Below, one piece after another: positions 45,378 through 57,235 of a DNA stretch of 64,000 bases (its first letter is position 1; each line of letters starts with the position of its first letter). Below the pieces are notes generated by a model that saw only the letters and a program-made list of their open reading frames with translations, did no database searches and had not been told where the DNA came from. Origin of the DNA: Ceratodon purpureus (lineage: Eukaryota; Streptophyta; Bryopsida; Pseudoditrichales; Ditrichaceae); assembly GCA_014871385.1 (NCBI GenBank), contig CM026431.1, forward strand, positions 14,107,094 to 14,171,093, given 5' to 3'. A program made the translations under genes and the position numbers.

Positions 45378-48331
45378 GAATATAGCATTTTGAAAGGTGA
45401 ATCATTCAACTAATTGACAAAAAATAATTCTTGAACTTAGTTTGTTTTCCAACCTCATGAGTCACCACCATCTGAGCTAGCCATAATTTGTTTTGAAAAA
45501 AAGCATGAATTTGATGGATAAAATTCAATTCATAAGAATATTTTTACTTTTATAAGTATATTTGAAGATGAAAACTTAGAAACACTTTGCCTTTAGTGAT
45601 AAATCAACATTTCTTTAAGTAAGACTAATCTTGTTTTACTCTAAATATGTGTTTTCTTGAAGAGAGAGTTAAAAACCTATATAGATAACACTCTTAAGAT
45701 TCCCAGAATTCAAGGATCAAACATCTAGCCGGACTTTATAACCCCTTCATAAATGTACTTGTAGTCTTAGATAGTATGTGTTATTTTCTTAAGGATGTGT
45801 TTTAATAATTAGAATTTTAATTTAATGTAATTTTTTATTTTCATTCAATACCTTTTTTTGGTATTAAAAACGATGAAGGTGCAAAGAAGAATAAAAGTAT
45901 TAAAATTATTTTTAAAATACATTTTTCTATCTTTTCTCGTATTTACAAAATTAGAAACAAGAATAGATTCTAACGGAATGAAATGTAATAGTTATATTCT
46001 TTTATTGCAAAGGTAATTTTAAATAATTACGAATGTGGTATTCATCATATTTTGAATGAATATCAACTATGTGTTTTAGTTTAATTTTTTTTAACACCAA
46101 TTCTCTGAAGGTTTTCATGCATTATGTTATCTTTCACTGTAAGTTATAGTTTTTTTTCAAGTTTGGTTACCAATATTAACCTCAAGATTATACTAGATTG
46201 ATATATGCGAGCTTCAAAAACCTTTTTGCAAAAAAAATTAAGTTTGCAATGAAATATGTTTCATTTGTTCTAAAAAAAATTTAAAAAATAAAAAATTAAG
46301 TATTTCACTAGAATACCACTAGTACTAGTTTGTCGAGGATGATACACAGCGTGTGGGATGTGCTTCAAATCTAGGAAAATAACACCACCAACGATGAATT
46401 TCAAAGGATGAATATATGAGCTTGGAGAGAAATTAGACAACAGTGGCAACATAATTGTAAAGATTTCTTTTAGCTAAATTATGAAGATGAAAAAGTTATG
46501 AATCACTCTATTCTATAGCAGATGCCAAGATATACAAAGGAAGATGAAAAAAATCATTGCTTGACAAATGAATACAAAAATTTAAACAAATAAATAACAA
46601 ACTATAGATCCACCTCAAGATTACCTTAGAAACATAAAGTAAAGAATGAAAGATTTTACCACTAATACATAAAAGATTATAATGTGACTGAAGATATGAA
46701 AACAAAGTTAGAAAATTATGTAGAATTATTAGATAATATATAGGTGGTTGCTAAAAGACACTAATTGATTTTTTGATTTTAAATTTTTTTTTTTTCTTCA
46801 AAACTTTTAGGCTTCTAAGAGATTTCTTGTGAGGCATTCCTTGGTTAATTAAAGGGAATAACTCATTAATGAAATGTTCAAAAATGTATGATCTAAAAAA
46901 AGTTGTTATGTCTACATACAAAAAACATTGTTTAAAATGATCTATAGAAGTGAATTTAGTGCAAGGAACTAATTAAGCGTAGTAAAAAAATAAAAGATTA
47001 AGGAGATTTTTTAATTTTTTAATTTACTAAAGAACATTGATAAGTGTCTAGAAGAAAAGTGAATATTGATTTAGCTAATTGTTGGATTTAATAGAAATCC
47101 CAAAGAATGTTTCATTGTAAGTAATTGTTGGCAAAAATTGTGTGGTTTTTATTAGTCCACTGCAATAGTATAATTACTACATATATATACATGTAATACA
47201 CGTTACGAAAAAAATGTTTGGTTTTCTATAGAAGATTTTATAATGAAGAATGATTTTGTAGCTTTAATTTGATTGTCTGCATTCAAAAAATGATTGTACA
47301 TCTGTAACCAACATAGGAAAAGAAGCAAACCACTTTCTCTCTTTTATGAAGTTTGAGATGTACAAGTTCCTACAAGTTCTCCAGTTTTCCAATAATTTTT
47401 TACGAATTTATACTTTGTAATGAATTATACTTAAGTGAAACTTTTATTGTTTTATCTCAAAATTCCATTACCATTCAACAAAGGCACCCCTGACTTGAAC
47501 CACTAAATTAATTTCCAATCAAAATTAATTTCCAAATGTCATATTTTTGCAAGTCCTAGTCATATTACAGGGGAACTTTAAATAAATAAAAAGAAATTAT
47601 AAAATATGTTGTGAAAATTATGTGGTCATGTTATCAAGATTACATGCAATCTTGCATTGCAGCAAAGTACACTAAGGTTGCACTTGTGTCAAAAAAAACA
47701 CAACATAAATATAAAACTAAAAAACTAAAAATAAAATAAATCCCTTCAGCCACGGCAGGCCTATTTTGTATTGGTCAAATTCTCTTCTCTAGAATGTGCC
47801 CTACTACAAGGTTTAGGTTGCATTCTTTTCTTTTAAACCGGGGTACGGGTATTTAATACGGCAATAGCCTATGGTCTTTTCCAACCCTAATTCTACAAGG
47901 CTTCTCCACGTTTTTCGGATTTATCTTCCAATCATATGACTAGTCAATTAAGTTCCTTTTAACCTACAAATGGAGTAACTCAAAGTACCTCCTTGTTTAC
48001 ACTCTAGACTTCCGCTTTAAACATTGAACTCATTGCCTTTCAGTTCCAAAATAAAATAAATAAATAAACAAATTCTCTTGTCAAGAACAAATCACGTTTT
48101 TCAAGTGTACCAAAATATTTAAAAATAGCACCTTCCGATAACTTGATTGTTAGGTGGTAGTTCTTACGTGGTTAAAATTTAAGTTACTCGCCTTTCTCGG
48201 TTTTGCGGCGTTGTGTATTCTCTTTTTGCAATGAAATTATCACCATTCGACTTAAAAAAATAAAAATAAAAATAAAAAACATATCCAGATCGAATTCAGA
48301 TACAGTGCCGTGTTGCCGGTGAGCGTCCCAC
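44093..48331. other. AT-rich intergenic region
   Basis: A (TA)n tract lies at 45320-45375. The rest is AT-rich sequence with short, scattered open frames on both strands (for example 46270-46452 and 46508-46705 on minus) that show no domain. No RNA gene is recognised. The last 500 bp become GC-richer towards the element at 48335. Confidence 0.55.
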
Positions 48332-48334
48332 TCA

Positions 48335-50218
48335 GAGCATCTGCATCGCAAGCTCTTTTTGCCCCGCCAACCTCAAATCCGAGGAGTCGTTGGCGTTCAA
48401 GCTCCCCACCCGGCCACAGATGGACCCCGCCAACGCATAAATTCAGGGCGTCACACCCCTCTAAAGCCAATTTCCCTGGATAGTTGAGGGACCCCGCGGC
48501 CCGCCTTCCCTCCCCTCCAAAGCAACATCTTTGTAGTTCATTATGGCCGGAGGGTCAGCTTTTGAGTCAAAGATTATTTTTTAGCACAAATGTCAAGGCA
48601 GCCGGGATTTAAATAATCACAAACAAGGGATTTGGTCATGACGAATTAACAAAAACATAATTAAACTGTAATTTCAATAATGAAAATTCCAAGGTTTTGA
48701 GCAAAATATTTGAAGTACCTCAAAATCATTGAAAGTTTGAAAATTATAAAAGGAAGATCAAAAATCATAAATTGAAGATTAAAAATCATAAATGGAAGAT
48801 TAAAAATCATAAATGGAAAATTAAAAATCATAAATGGAAGATTAAAAATCATAAATGGAAGATTGAAAATCATAAATGGAAAGTCAAAGATCATATATAG
48901 AGATGAGGTACATAGACCAAAATCTCCTCTTTGAAGATCCAAAAATGAAAATTAAAGATCCAAAAATGAAAATTAAAGATTCAAAAATGAAAATTGAAGA
49001 TTCAAAAATGAAAATTGAAGATCCACAAATGAATTTATAAAATATATCTTCATGAAATATATATAAGTAAAATTAAGCCTTCAAATATATTCATAAAAAA
49101 ACATATCAATCTTCAAATATGTTTAAGTCTTCAAATATGTTCCATAAATAAGCCTCCTAATATCAAATATATTTCAAAGGTTTGATAAAAACACAAGTTA
49201 TCAAACTTTTGAGATATATTTGTAAAATATATTCATAAGGGGGAGAAAATTAATATATCATTAGAGATATATTTCTCTGAAATATAACAGAAGACAAGTG
49301 AGATAATATAATTTCAACTAGTCATGTGTCTTTATATACTATACTCAAGCAATAAAAATGGGAAAGATTTTTTTGAAAGTATAGTACATCTCATATTTAG
49401 AATTATCTTTTTTCAAGTAAACACAAATTCTTTCAAAAATAAATAAAAAATGAAGATTTGACTTCCAAAATAAAAATAAAAGATAATAAATACTACAGTC
49501 AAGCGATAAAAAATAGAAAATATGTTTTAAAAGTAAAACGCACCTTATATTTATAATTATCTTAAGTTCATGTGGACACAAATTGTTTAAAAATAATGAT
49601 AAGTGAAGATTAAATTTCAAAGCAAAATAAAAAGTTAAACAAATATCATAGTTTGAAGCTTAAATTTAGATTGTACTATGGATTATCTGATAAACTATCA
49701 ATTATCTAAATTCAAAAAAGAACAAGATAAAATTAATTTCAAATTTAGATTGTAGTGTACATATATATTTTTAAAATATACTATTGAAGAACAAAAAATA
49801 TAAAAGTATTCATAAATTTAGATTGTAGTATAGATTTTTAAAAACATACTATTAAAGTTCTAAATTAAAATAGAAGGATGATTTTTAAAATGCTAATTTA
49901 AGACTGTAATATAGTTGTTTTTAAATATACTATTGAAGTCCAAAGCCTCATGGTTCTACAAAGGAGTACCCTGAAAAAATGAATTAAGCTAAAAAATTTC
50001 ACCAAAGGTAGTCCGGGAAGAAAATAAGAAGAATGGTTCAAGTTTAATCAATGCCTTGTGATTTGTACCAAGGGAATAGACTTGGACAGTGTGCAACAAA
50101 CTGGATTTTAGAGTTTTGGGGTGGGGCACTCAACTCCCTCCCCTCCATCTACCCCTCCAACAGTCCCTCCATTATCCAGATCAAGGGGCTGTTTGGAGGG
50201 GATGCGGTGCAGATGCTC
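48335..50218. mobile_element. Non-autonomous element with GAGCATCTGCA termini, ~1.88 kb
   Basis: GAGCATCTGCATCGC at 48335-48349 is the inverted partner of GCGGTGCAGATGCTC at 50204-50218 (14 of 15 bp). Both are flanked by TCA (48332-48334 and 50219-50221), a possible 3-bp target duplication. The ends are GC-rich (about 200 bp on the left, 130 bp on the right) and the middle is AT-rich with 21-bp minisatellites. Termini of this type with 3-bp duplications are seen in PIF/Harbinger-like elements of plants, but the usual TTA/TAA target is not met. No transposase is visible. Confidence 0.6.
48735..49035. repeat. 21-bp minisatellite pair
   Basis: About eight imperfect 21-bp units (ATAAATGGAAGATTAAAAATC) run from 48735 to about 48895. 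A second run of about five (GATCCAAAAATGAAAATTAAA) spans about 48935-49035. Because 21 is a multiple of three, the complementary strand stays open as FMIFNLP repeats. I treat that as an artefact. Confidence 0.85.
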
Positions 50219-50221
50219 TCA

Positions 50222-52265
50222 GGCCCTGCATCGCTACAATAGAGCAGAGACGCCACTGTGAAACGCCCGCCGCTTTGCAAGGCCACGGCACGTGAGTCCG
50301 GAACCGCTCGCATTCATCGCGCTTGGATGCGAGCGCCTGTTGTACGCTGCGCCTGCTCTCCGATTCGGTGCCGCACTGCCGCTCAGCTGCCGTGTCAGAC
50401 CATTAACGGCTCTGACATCTGGGCGGATCGACAGTGGGACCAATATCTCCGTCAACTTCCTCGCAATAGTACGAGTCCATCGCGTCAGTCTCTGTGCAAT
50501 TGGGGGAATCCATGCGTTTCTATCTGCTTAGGGTGGTTGTCTTGTGTGCTTTTGGATTCCTGCAGCTCGGTGTGTAAGTTTTGGTGTAGGAATCAGGATT
50601 CCGGATGACTCTTTCTCATCATTTGATACAGTCGCCTCATTGGCAGGTGGGTTGTTTTCTCGATCTCCGTGGTAGGCAGTCAGCTTTTCGATCGCGGAGT
50701 TCAGAGTTTGGTATTAATAGATGGGTCATCGACTCATCGGGACCGGAGAAGGGACCCTGCGGTAGGAGATCTTGTGATCAGCGATGCTATTCTAGCCATG
50801 CAGGCGTGTGGCAACCATGCACTGGCCTTGCTGCCGCTATTTGGGTGGGTTGATATTCTAGTGATTTGAATGTTTCAAAATTCTCAGGAATGCCGCAGGA
50901 ATTTGAGCAGGTTGTTGATGAATTAACATGGTACTTGTGCAGTTACAGTTCTCGGTTTCTGTGAGAATGTGCTTCAGATGATTGTTGATGTAAATAGATA
51001 GGGTTCCATAAAGACCGACGAACACCATCTGTCAGGAAAAGCGAGAACTTGTACTCCGTTGAATGCTTCAAAACTCTTACTCTGTCAAACCTAATGTGTC
51101 TGTCTACCTTCTAGCAAGTTACACAAACTCCATGAATTAATTTATCGCATGTAACAGAAGGACAAATTATCTTCTTCGTTAAAGCCTCTTTTCACCTGGG
51201 CAGAAGCAAATATTCCACGTTATTGCCGTTTGCTACATATCCCGATCGATGTCTGAGGGGCATCTCTGAATGCACCCAAACACAATCAGATAACCCGTGG
51301 CCTAAATTGTGACAATGTCAACAGAGTGTCGATTTTGAATCTGGCCTCTCATTCTGCACTTAAACACATTGCAATGGCAGCAGCAGCTCCCGAAGCAGCT
51401 TTGTAGACGTGCATCTAATAAGGTAGCATCGACCAGCGGCATCTAGATGGCAGATGCTTGTCATCTTTTCGGGTACAGCCTGCAGGCAATGCCGGTGATG
51501 GTCAACTCCCTGCGATTGGCACCTTGGTTGATACTCCGGGCAACCCAGCTGCTTCGACGAAGTTTTGAGGCTGTAAACTCAATCTTTCTCCAGCGAAAGG
51601 GAAGAAACTGCCACGGGGAAAAAACAAAAGAAGTACGCCAGAGTACAACAATACTTGATCAAGGTCAGCCAGGATTGCAAATGGAGCCACATGGATGATT
51701 AATACATGCACAGTGGCACAACATGCTTTACAGCAAGCGAGAGTTTCTGTGAGCTTCCGGCATGCTTCGATGCAGCTTCAACCGAGTTCACGGAGTTGAG
51801 AATCAGGAGAAGACACGCAGGCTGTTAAGGTATCATGTCTTGAGAAGTGGACAGGATGCATCTCATCGACGTCGGATAATATTTTGTAGGCAGTCCTTAA
51901 TCCACCCACTATCCACCACCTCCGGAAATGTAGAGCTCTTAAGAAGACACCGTTCAAAACCACCACACTTCAATGTCTATGATGTAACAATTCATGCATC
52001 TAATGGCATGTCAAGTGACTGGGAAGAAGTAGGTGGTGGTTGATGGTATGATCATGAGTGGAAACTTGTACCACATGCCTTGGATATGAGGGAATCTATG
52101 GAACAATATTGGATTATGAAGGAATCTTTTCTTATTAAAATAAATAAATATGGTATTGAAAAATATCTTATATTAGTAAGAAATTATTAAAAAGAATGAT
52201 GATAACAAACATCTCGACAAGATGCTCATTTATAATTCCACCTCTTGGATTGATTGTTTTTGTTT
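50222..52265. other. GC-richer region without a recognised gene
   Basis: From 50222 to about 52000 composition is clearly less AT-rich than the flanks, and several short frames overlap (50258-50608, 50292-50531, 50605-50853, 51447-51698, 51762-52043 on plus; 50234-50455 on minus). None has a recognisable domain, and no consistent set of splice sites links them. It could be a transcribed non-coding region, UTR sequence or an old gene remnant. Confidence 0.45.
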
Positions 52266-52273
52266 TTGTTTTG

Positions 52274-52311
52274 TTTTTTTTTTTTTTTTTTTTTTTTTTT
52301 TCGCGTAAGTA
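52274..52311. repeat. Poly-T tract (38 T)
   Basis: An uninterrupted T run is preceded by TTTTTGTTTTG and followed by CGCG. It could be the complement of a retroposon poly-A tail, but no retroposon body is seen next to it. Confidence 0.9.
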
Positions 52312-52633
52312 GAATAGTACATTGATATTTACCTATTTCTGAGAACAATAGTCTTATTAGCTTGTTTTACGTCATGTAGATATCAATTAAATATAGTTGT
52401 CAAATAGATACTTTAGCCTCAAAGGTTGTTTACACTAAAATTTGTTTTAATGGCACAAATTTCCCTTAAAAGCCAAATCTCTACTTAAACATGTATTATA
52501 TTTTTATCATAAGTGAATTTTGATGTCGACTTCATATTCAATGTTGATTGTTTTAAAAATAAATAAATTATCATATAATTAATCTTTGAAGATTCATAAA
52601 TATATAGATTTTTGTGCAATAGATTCCTATTAA

Positions 52634-53473
52634 CCCCTAATTGACCAAGGATGTTTTTGCTCAAAACTGCCACCAAATAGTCCCTTTTGAAAGCAAGCTG
52701 GATAGTGCAAAATTGAAACCAATTTTGGTATTTTCAACCGTAAGATCTTATATCTGACTACTATGTCTATATGCCTACCAAATCTCACAATCTCATTCCT
52801 TACCATTTGAGAGATTATAACATTCAAAGTTGAAAAAAAAGTTTTTTTTACCCTGCAAAAAGAGGACAGCAGTATTTTGGGGTCCAAGAAAACCATTTTT
52901 TTGAGTAGATTTGGATGGCGTTTCTTTCGATTCTTGTTCCTAGGTGAGTTAGGTACATGCCCACAAAATCTCATACCCATTCAAGGTGTAGAACCTTGAG
53001 AAAATCATCAATTTCCACAAGGGGGTATGCTGAAATTCACATACGAAGGCCGTTTTTTTACGATAAAAATAGCATATGAAAAATTCTTGGATTAAAAATC
53101 CAAACGGTGGAAACATGCTCTAGTGGCTCTTCTACATATAGAAATTTTTATTTTTGGAAAAAACTGAAATCTCGATTTTTGGTGGAATTTCAAAGTTTTG
53201 TCTTTAGGCAGTTTTGGGCAGTTTTGGGCAGTTTCGGGCAGAAATTGCTGCATTCACAGTGGCTGAGAGCCTGCCCGTGGAAGGGCGTTTTATGCTCAGA
53301 GGAGCATAACTTTTGCTCACTTCATCCAAAAAAAATAAAAAAAATATCCCCATAAACCTTTTAAAAAAAACTTTTTCCACAAAAAAATTCAAAAAAATTC
53401 AAGTAAATTTGAATTTTTAGGAACCTGCCCAAATTTCAAAAACGCCCATTCTAGGACTTTGGTCAATTAGGGG
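52634..53473 (-). mobile_element. TTAA-flanked non-autonomous element, piggyBac-like, copy 2 (inverted)
   Basis: The 840-bp element has ends CCCCTAATTGACCAA and TTGGTCAATTAGGGG, flanked by TTAA at 52630-52633 and 53474-53477. On the minus strand it aligns along its length with the element at 43231-44088 (shared AAAGTCCTAG, GGGCAGGTTCC, GAGGAGCATAA complement, CGGTGGAAACATGCTCTAG complement), with many small differences. Small open frames (52630-52980 minus, 53107-53355 plus) show no domain. Confidence 0.8.
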
Positions 53474-53477
53474 TTAA

Positions 53478-56400
53478 GAGTAGTATAAAGTTTCATCTTA
53501 AATAGATGCAAACCACTTACACCAGGCCACTGGATAAACCAACTTTATGCTAGAGCACATATCCCTTTCATATCTTCTTATGCATAAATTGCCATATTCA
53601 TCAAATTGGCCAATCGTATTTATAGTAGCCACTACGTTAATTAAACAAAGAGAGAAAATTGACTAAAATCACACTATTTGAGCGATTATCAAAATTAACA
53701 TTGGTCAATTGATGAATATGGCGTTATAAGTAATTAATAACCTTCATCAAAGTGCGAAATCATATATTTCTATATACCATACATTGATAGTACATTCCTT
53801 TATAAATAAATCTAAAGAAAAAAAACGGAAATTTTAATGATAAAAAAAAGAGAAATTACTTTATGTGGAATTTGTCTATTTTAATCCATACAAGGTTATT
53901 TTTAGTATTTTCTGAAAAGACAAAAATTCAAAATATATTTTTTAGATGAACAAATATTTTTTTTATTTTTTATTTTTTTCAAAAAATAAATAAATATTCG
54001 TTCAAGGATGAACGAACCTGCATGATGATAGCGTTACAAAATCACCCTAACAACACAGTTCACTTGCAGCACACTAGGGCGAAGGATTTCTGCGGTACCC
54101 CTGTGCATAACCAAGAAGGAATTGGGGTCGGAGCAAAACCATTCGCAGGACGCAATATGTACAGTACAGAACTGCTAATCATGGAATACGATTGTTTCTT
54201 CTTCTCTGCGTGGAATTAACAGGCCCCAAAAACAAAGTTACAATGCATGCTACACTCAGATTAACCTCGCTTAAGTTGGGTGATGAAGATAGAAATGAGT
54301 TAGGTGGTCGCTTTTCGATCGTAATTACGTGTTTGGTAGGTGGAGACATGCCATCATCGGAATCTATCTATCAAGTGCACCATCAAACCACCAATGGAAT
54401 GAGGAATCTCAGTGCAAATTCTGGTGAAAAGTAGGCTTCACCAGAATCCCAGCCCATATTCAGTGGGCGACTCATGCTGCAGTGATTAGCAGGCCTCTTC
54501 GATTGAATTCGGTGGGAGATTTCTGTAGCACGAGGTTGTAATTAGTCGTAGAACGGTTTCTAGAGGTGAATGACACTCTCAACATTTGAAGATGGCCCAT
54601 GCTCCTAATTCTTCAAAAGTGATGTTGAACAAGCTCAAACCAATTTTGCATAAGTTTGGTATATTCTTGGCAATGATGGATTGATAACATGCCAAATGAG
54701 CGTTTTTTCACTATGCTTAAAATTGGTTTTTTCCATGATTTGCTTGATCATTCCAAGGTTTAAATTATCTAGAATAACCATGTTTGGATAGAGATTAGAA
54801 GTTTAAATGGTTTATATTTTGAACCTTGGGAAGTTATTCTCATTTGATATAACATAGTATGTACCATATATAAAGCCTAAATCCAAACCCTAAACCCTTG
54901 AAATTTATATATGTATATACCATGTTATATTAAATCTTGACATGGAAATTAATTAAGTGAAAGTGGCCTAGAAAGTAGCATTGTATGTATTCATAAATTG
55001 ATTTCTCTAAAGTATATCCAAATATAAGATTATTGTATATGTTTGAATGAAAAAATTACATGAGTGAAGTAAAAATTTGAAAAAAGGTGATGTAATAGGT
55101 GATGTAATAGGTGATGTAAAGGTTCATAATTTGGTCCTTAAAAAGGTCTAACTTTAACTTGTTCTTAACTCTTGTTTATGCTTATTAATTTTTTCTACAC
55201 TATATAAACACTTCTTTCATTAGTGATCTTTATATTAAAGGCATTTATATCATGTATTTGAGTAATGTTTTTGGAGACATTGTGCCTAGTACTATGACTT
55301 CAATCATTGATTCTTTTATCATGTAGGTATGTGGAATGGAGACTTATTTAGAAGCATTGAAAAGTATAAGTAGTTTTGTCTTTGCATTTGGTCCATTTCT
55401 TCCCGCCATGGATTGTTGTGCCAAATATCAACCTTGGACGGATGCATTTTTCTGGATTTGCCCGTTTTGAGATTCCCAAGAAATTTTCTTGGATTTTTTG
55501 CTTATATTGAAGCATGCAACCTCAAATATCAAGTAGAACTCCCGGATTTCAATATAAAAATAAATATATGTTTTATTCCACCTCTTTTTAAGGCTTCATG
55601 AGGTTGTCTAAGCCACAGTAAATGGTGATATATAGAAAGATTCTTTTGCTTCTGATTGTTTGAAGATTGTATTGCATTCAAATTATAGAATCCAATGAAA
55701 TCGATATAATCTTTAGTAAGATAGGTTGTCTAATCCTTTTAAGATAAACTGCACTTATCATATGGTCCATTATTAAATGATCTAAACTTTTCTATAAAAA
55801 TCTTTAATAGGCTTGCTCTTTTGTAGAAATTTTAGCACCTCCATAAAGGGATTTTTTTTCCTTGAACACCTTAAACCATCTTCTTTTATTACAAAATCTA
55901 AACTTTTGACATCTAATTTGTTTACACTGTATATATGATCTTTTTGTTATTAGTCAAATAACATCTTTAAAAAAAGAGGCTTTGACAAGCTGCCATGGTA
56001 TCTATTGTTGAAGCAAATCCATTTAGGAGTTATTAAGCGGTTGATAACAATGCAATATCAATAGAGGCATGTGATTTACAAATGACAATGACTATATGAT
56101 AGTCTTGAAGAACGTTGATCTACAGAACTTGGAAAAGAAGATGAACAATACAACCGCAATCAAACTAGTAAGAAAGACAAGCCATGCTAATGAGGCTTGG
56201 ATAGGGTTAAGTATTTAAAAGAAGTATTTTGGATTGTCAAGACGGGATTCAAGAGGTGGGCCAACGGCAACTTGAGGTCTATCAAGTAAAATTTGCCCTG
56301 CTGTTCATTTAGATAGCAACACTAAAAACTACCACTTTTGAAGCCTTCTACAATATAAATGATACAACCAATCAAATAAATAAATAAAAAATACATATAA

Positions 56401-56482
56401 TGGTTTAACAATTAAATAGAATTTTGATTGAAAGGGTTCAATGTTTTTGGAGTCGTTTTGAATTCTCTGTGAACTTTCAAAG
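53478..56482. other. AT-rich intergenic region
   Basis: No gene is recognised. A 13-bp motif GGTGATGTAATAG is repeated almost three times at 55086-55119. Short frames at 54022-54219, 54192-54434 and 55413-55601 have no recognisable domain. Confidence 0.5.
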
Positions 56483-57235
56483 GTCTAAAAACTAGAGTTC
56501 TAATAATTAATTCTAAAGGTGCTATCAATACCATGTGCAAGTGCATCAAAATCTAAATGGGAATCTTGTTGATTTGAACTTATCCGTGTTTATTTGGATC
56601 ATTCCTATGCTAACACTTGATATTCATAGTTATTGGTGAACCTAAGCTCAACAATTGTTCTTGCAGAGTTAATGGTGCTTATACCTTGGTACCTGAGAAT
56701 ATAAAAAATTGACTTCTTGCACTTGAAGGTTGATGGTTCATTTTTATTTATTTATTTATCTAATTTAATTTGGGTGACAAAGAGAAGATCAAAATACCAA
56801 TTTACCTCTCTTAATGTGACCGATGATCTCTTAAGTTATTTTAAATTTTCATTAATTTTTAAAGGTCTCAAAACTAAAATTCTAATAACTATATCTAAGA
56901 TGCTATCAATACCATGTACAAATACACCAAAATCCAAGTGGGAGCCTTGTTAATTTCAATTACTCCATGTTTATTTATTTTTATTTTTTTTAATTTTTTT
57001 TTGAAGACACGTAATTTATTAGATTCTCCATGTTTATTTGAGCCACTCCTGTACTACCACTTGCTACTCCCAATTATTGGTGAACCTTGCTCAAAATTGG
57101 TCCTGCGCGGTTACACAAAACCGACTTCCTGCAGTGGCAGGTTGATGGAATTTTTATATTGTTATTTATTGGTTTTATTTGATTTCGGTGACAGAAACAG
57201 GATTGAAATACAAACCCGCACCTCTCAATGACGCA
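56483..57235. repeat. Diverged tandem duplication, ~381-bp period
   Basis: The block starting GGTCTAAAAACTAGAGTTCT at 56483 recurs at about 56864 as GGTCTCAAAACTAAAATTCT. Shared landmarks include ATGCTATCAATACCATGT, TTATTGGTGAACC, GACTTCCTGCA/GACTTCTTGCA, GGTTGATGG and the ending ACCTCTCAATG/ACCTCTCTTAATG. Copies are well diverged and the second has an AT-rich insertion near 56980. Origin unknown; it may be part of an old transposon. Confidence 0.75.

Noticed and set aside
48661-48942. Minus-strand frame with FMIFNLP repeats
   Set aside because: It arises from a 21-bp AT-rich minisatellite whose period is a multiple of three.
50051-50869. Overlapping frames of 60-116 aa as genes
   Set aside because: Frames on both strands compete over the same GC-rich DNA, many lack an ATG, and none shows a family signature.
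52274-52311. Poly-T as the tail of an inserted retroposon
   Set aside because: No retroposon body or target duplication is visible beside it; a simple homopolymer run explains it.
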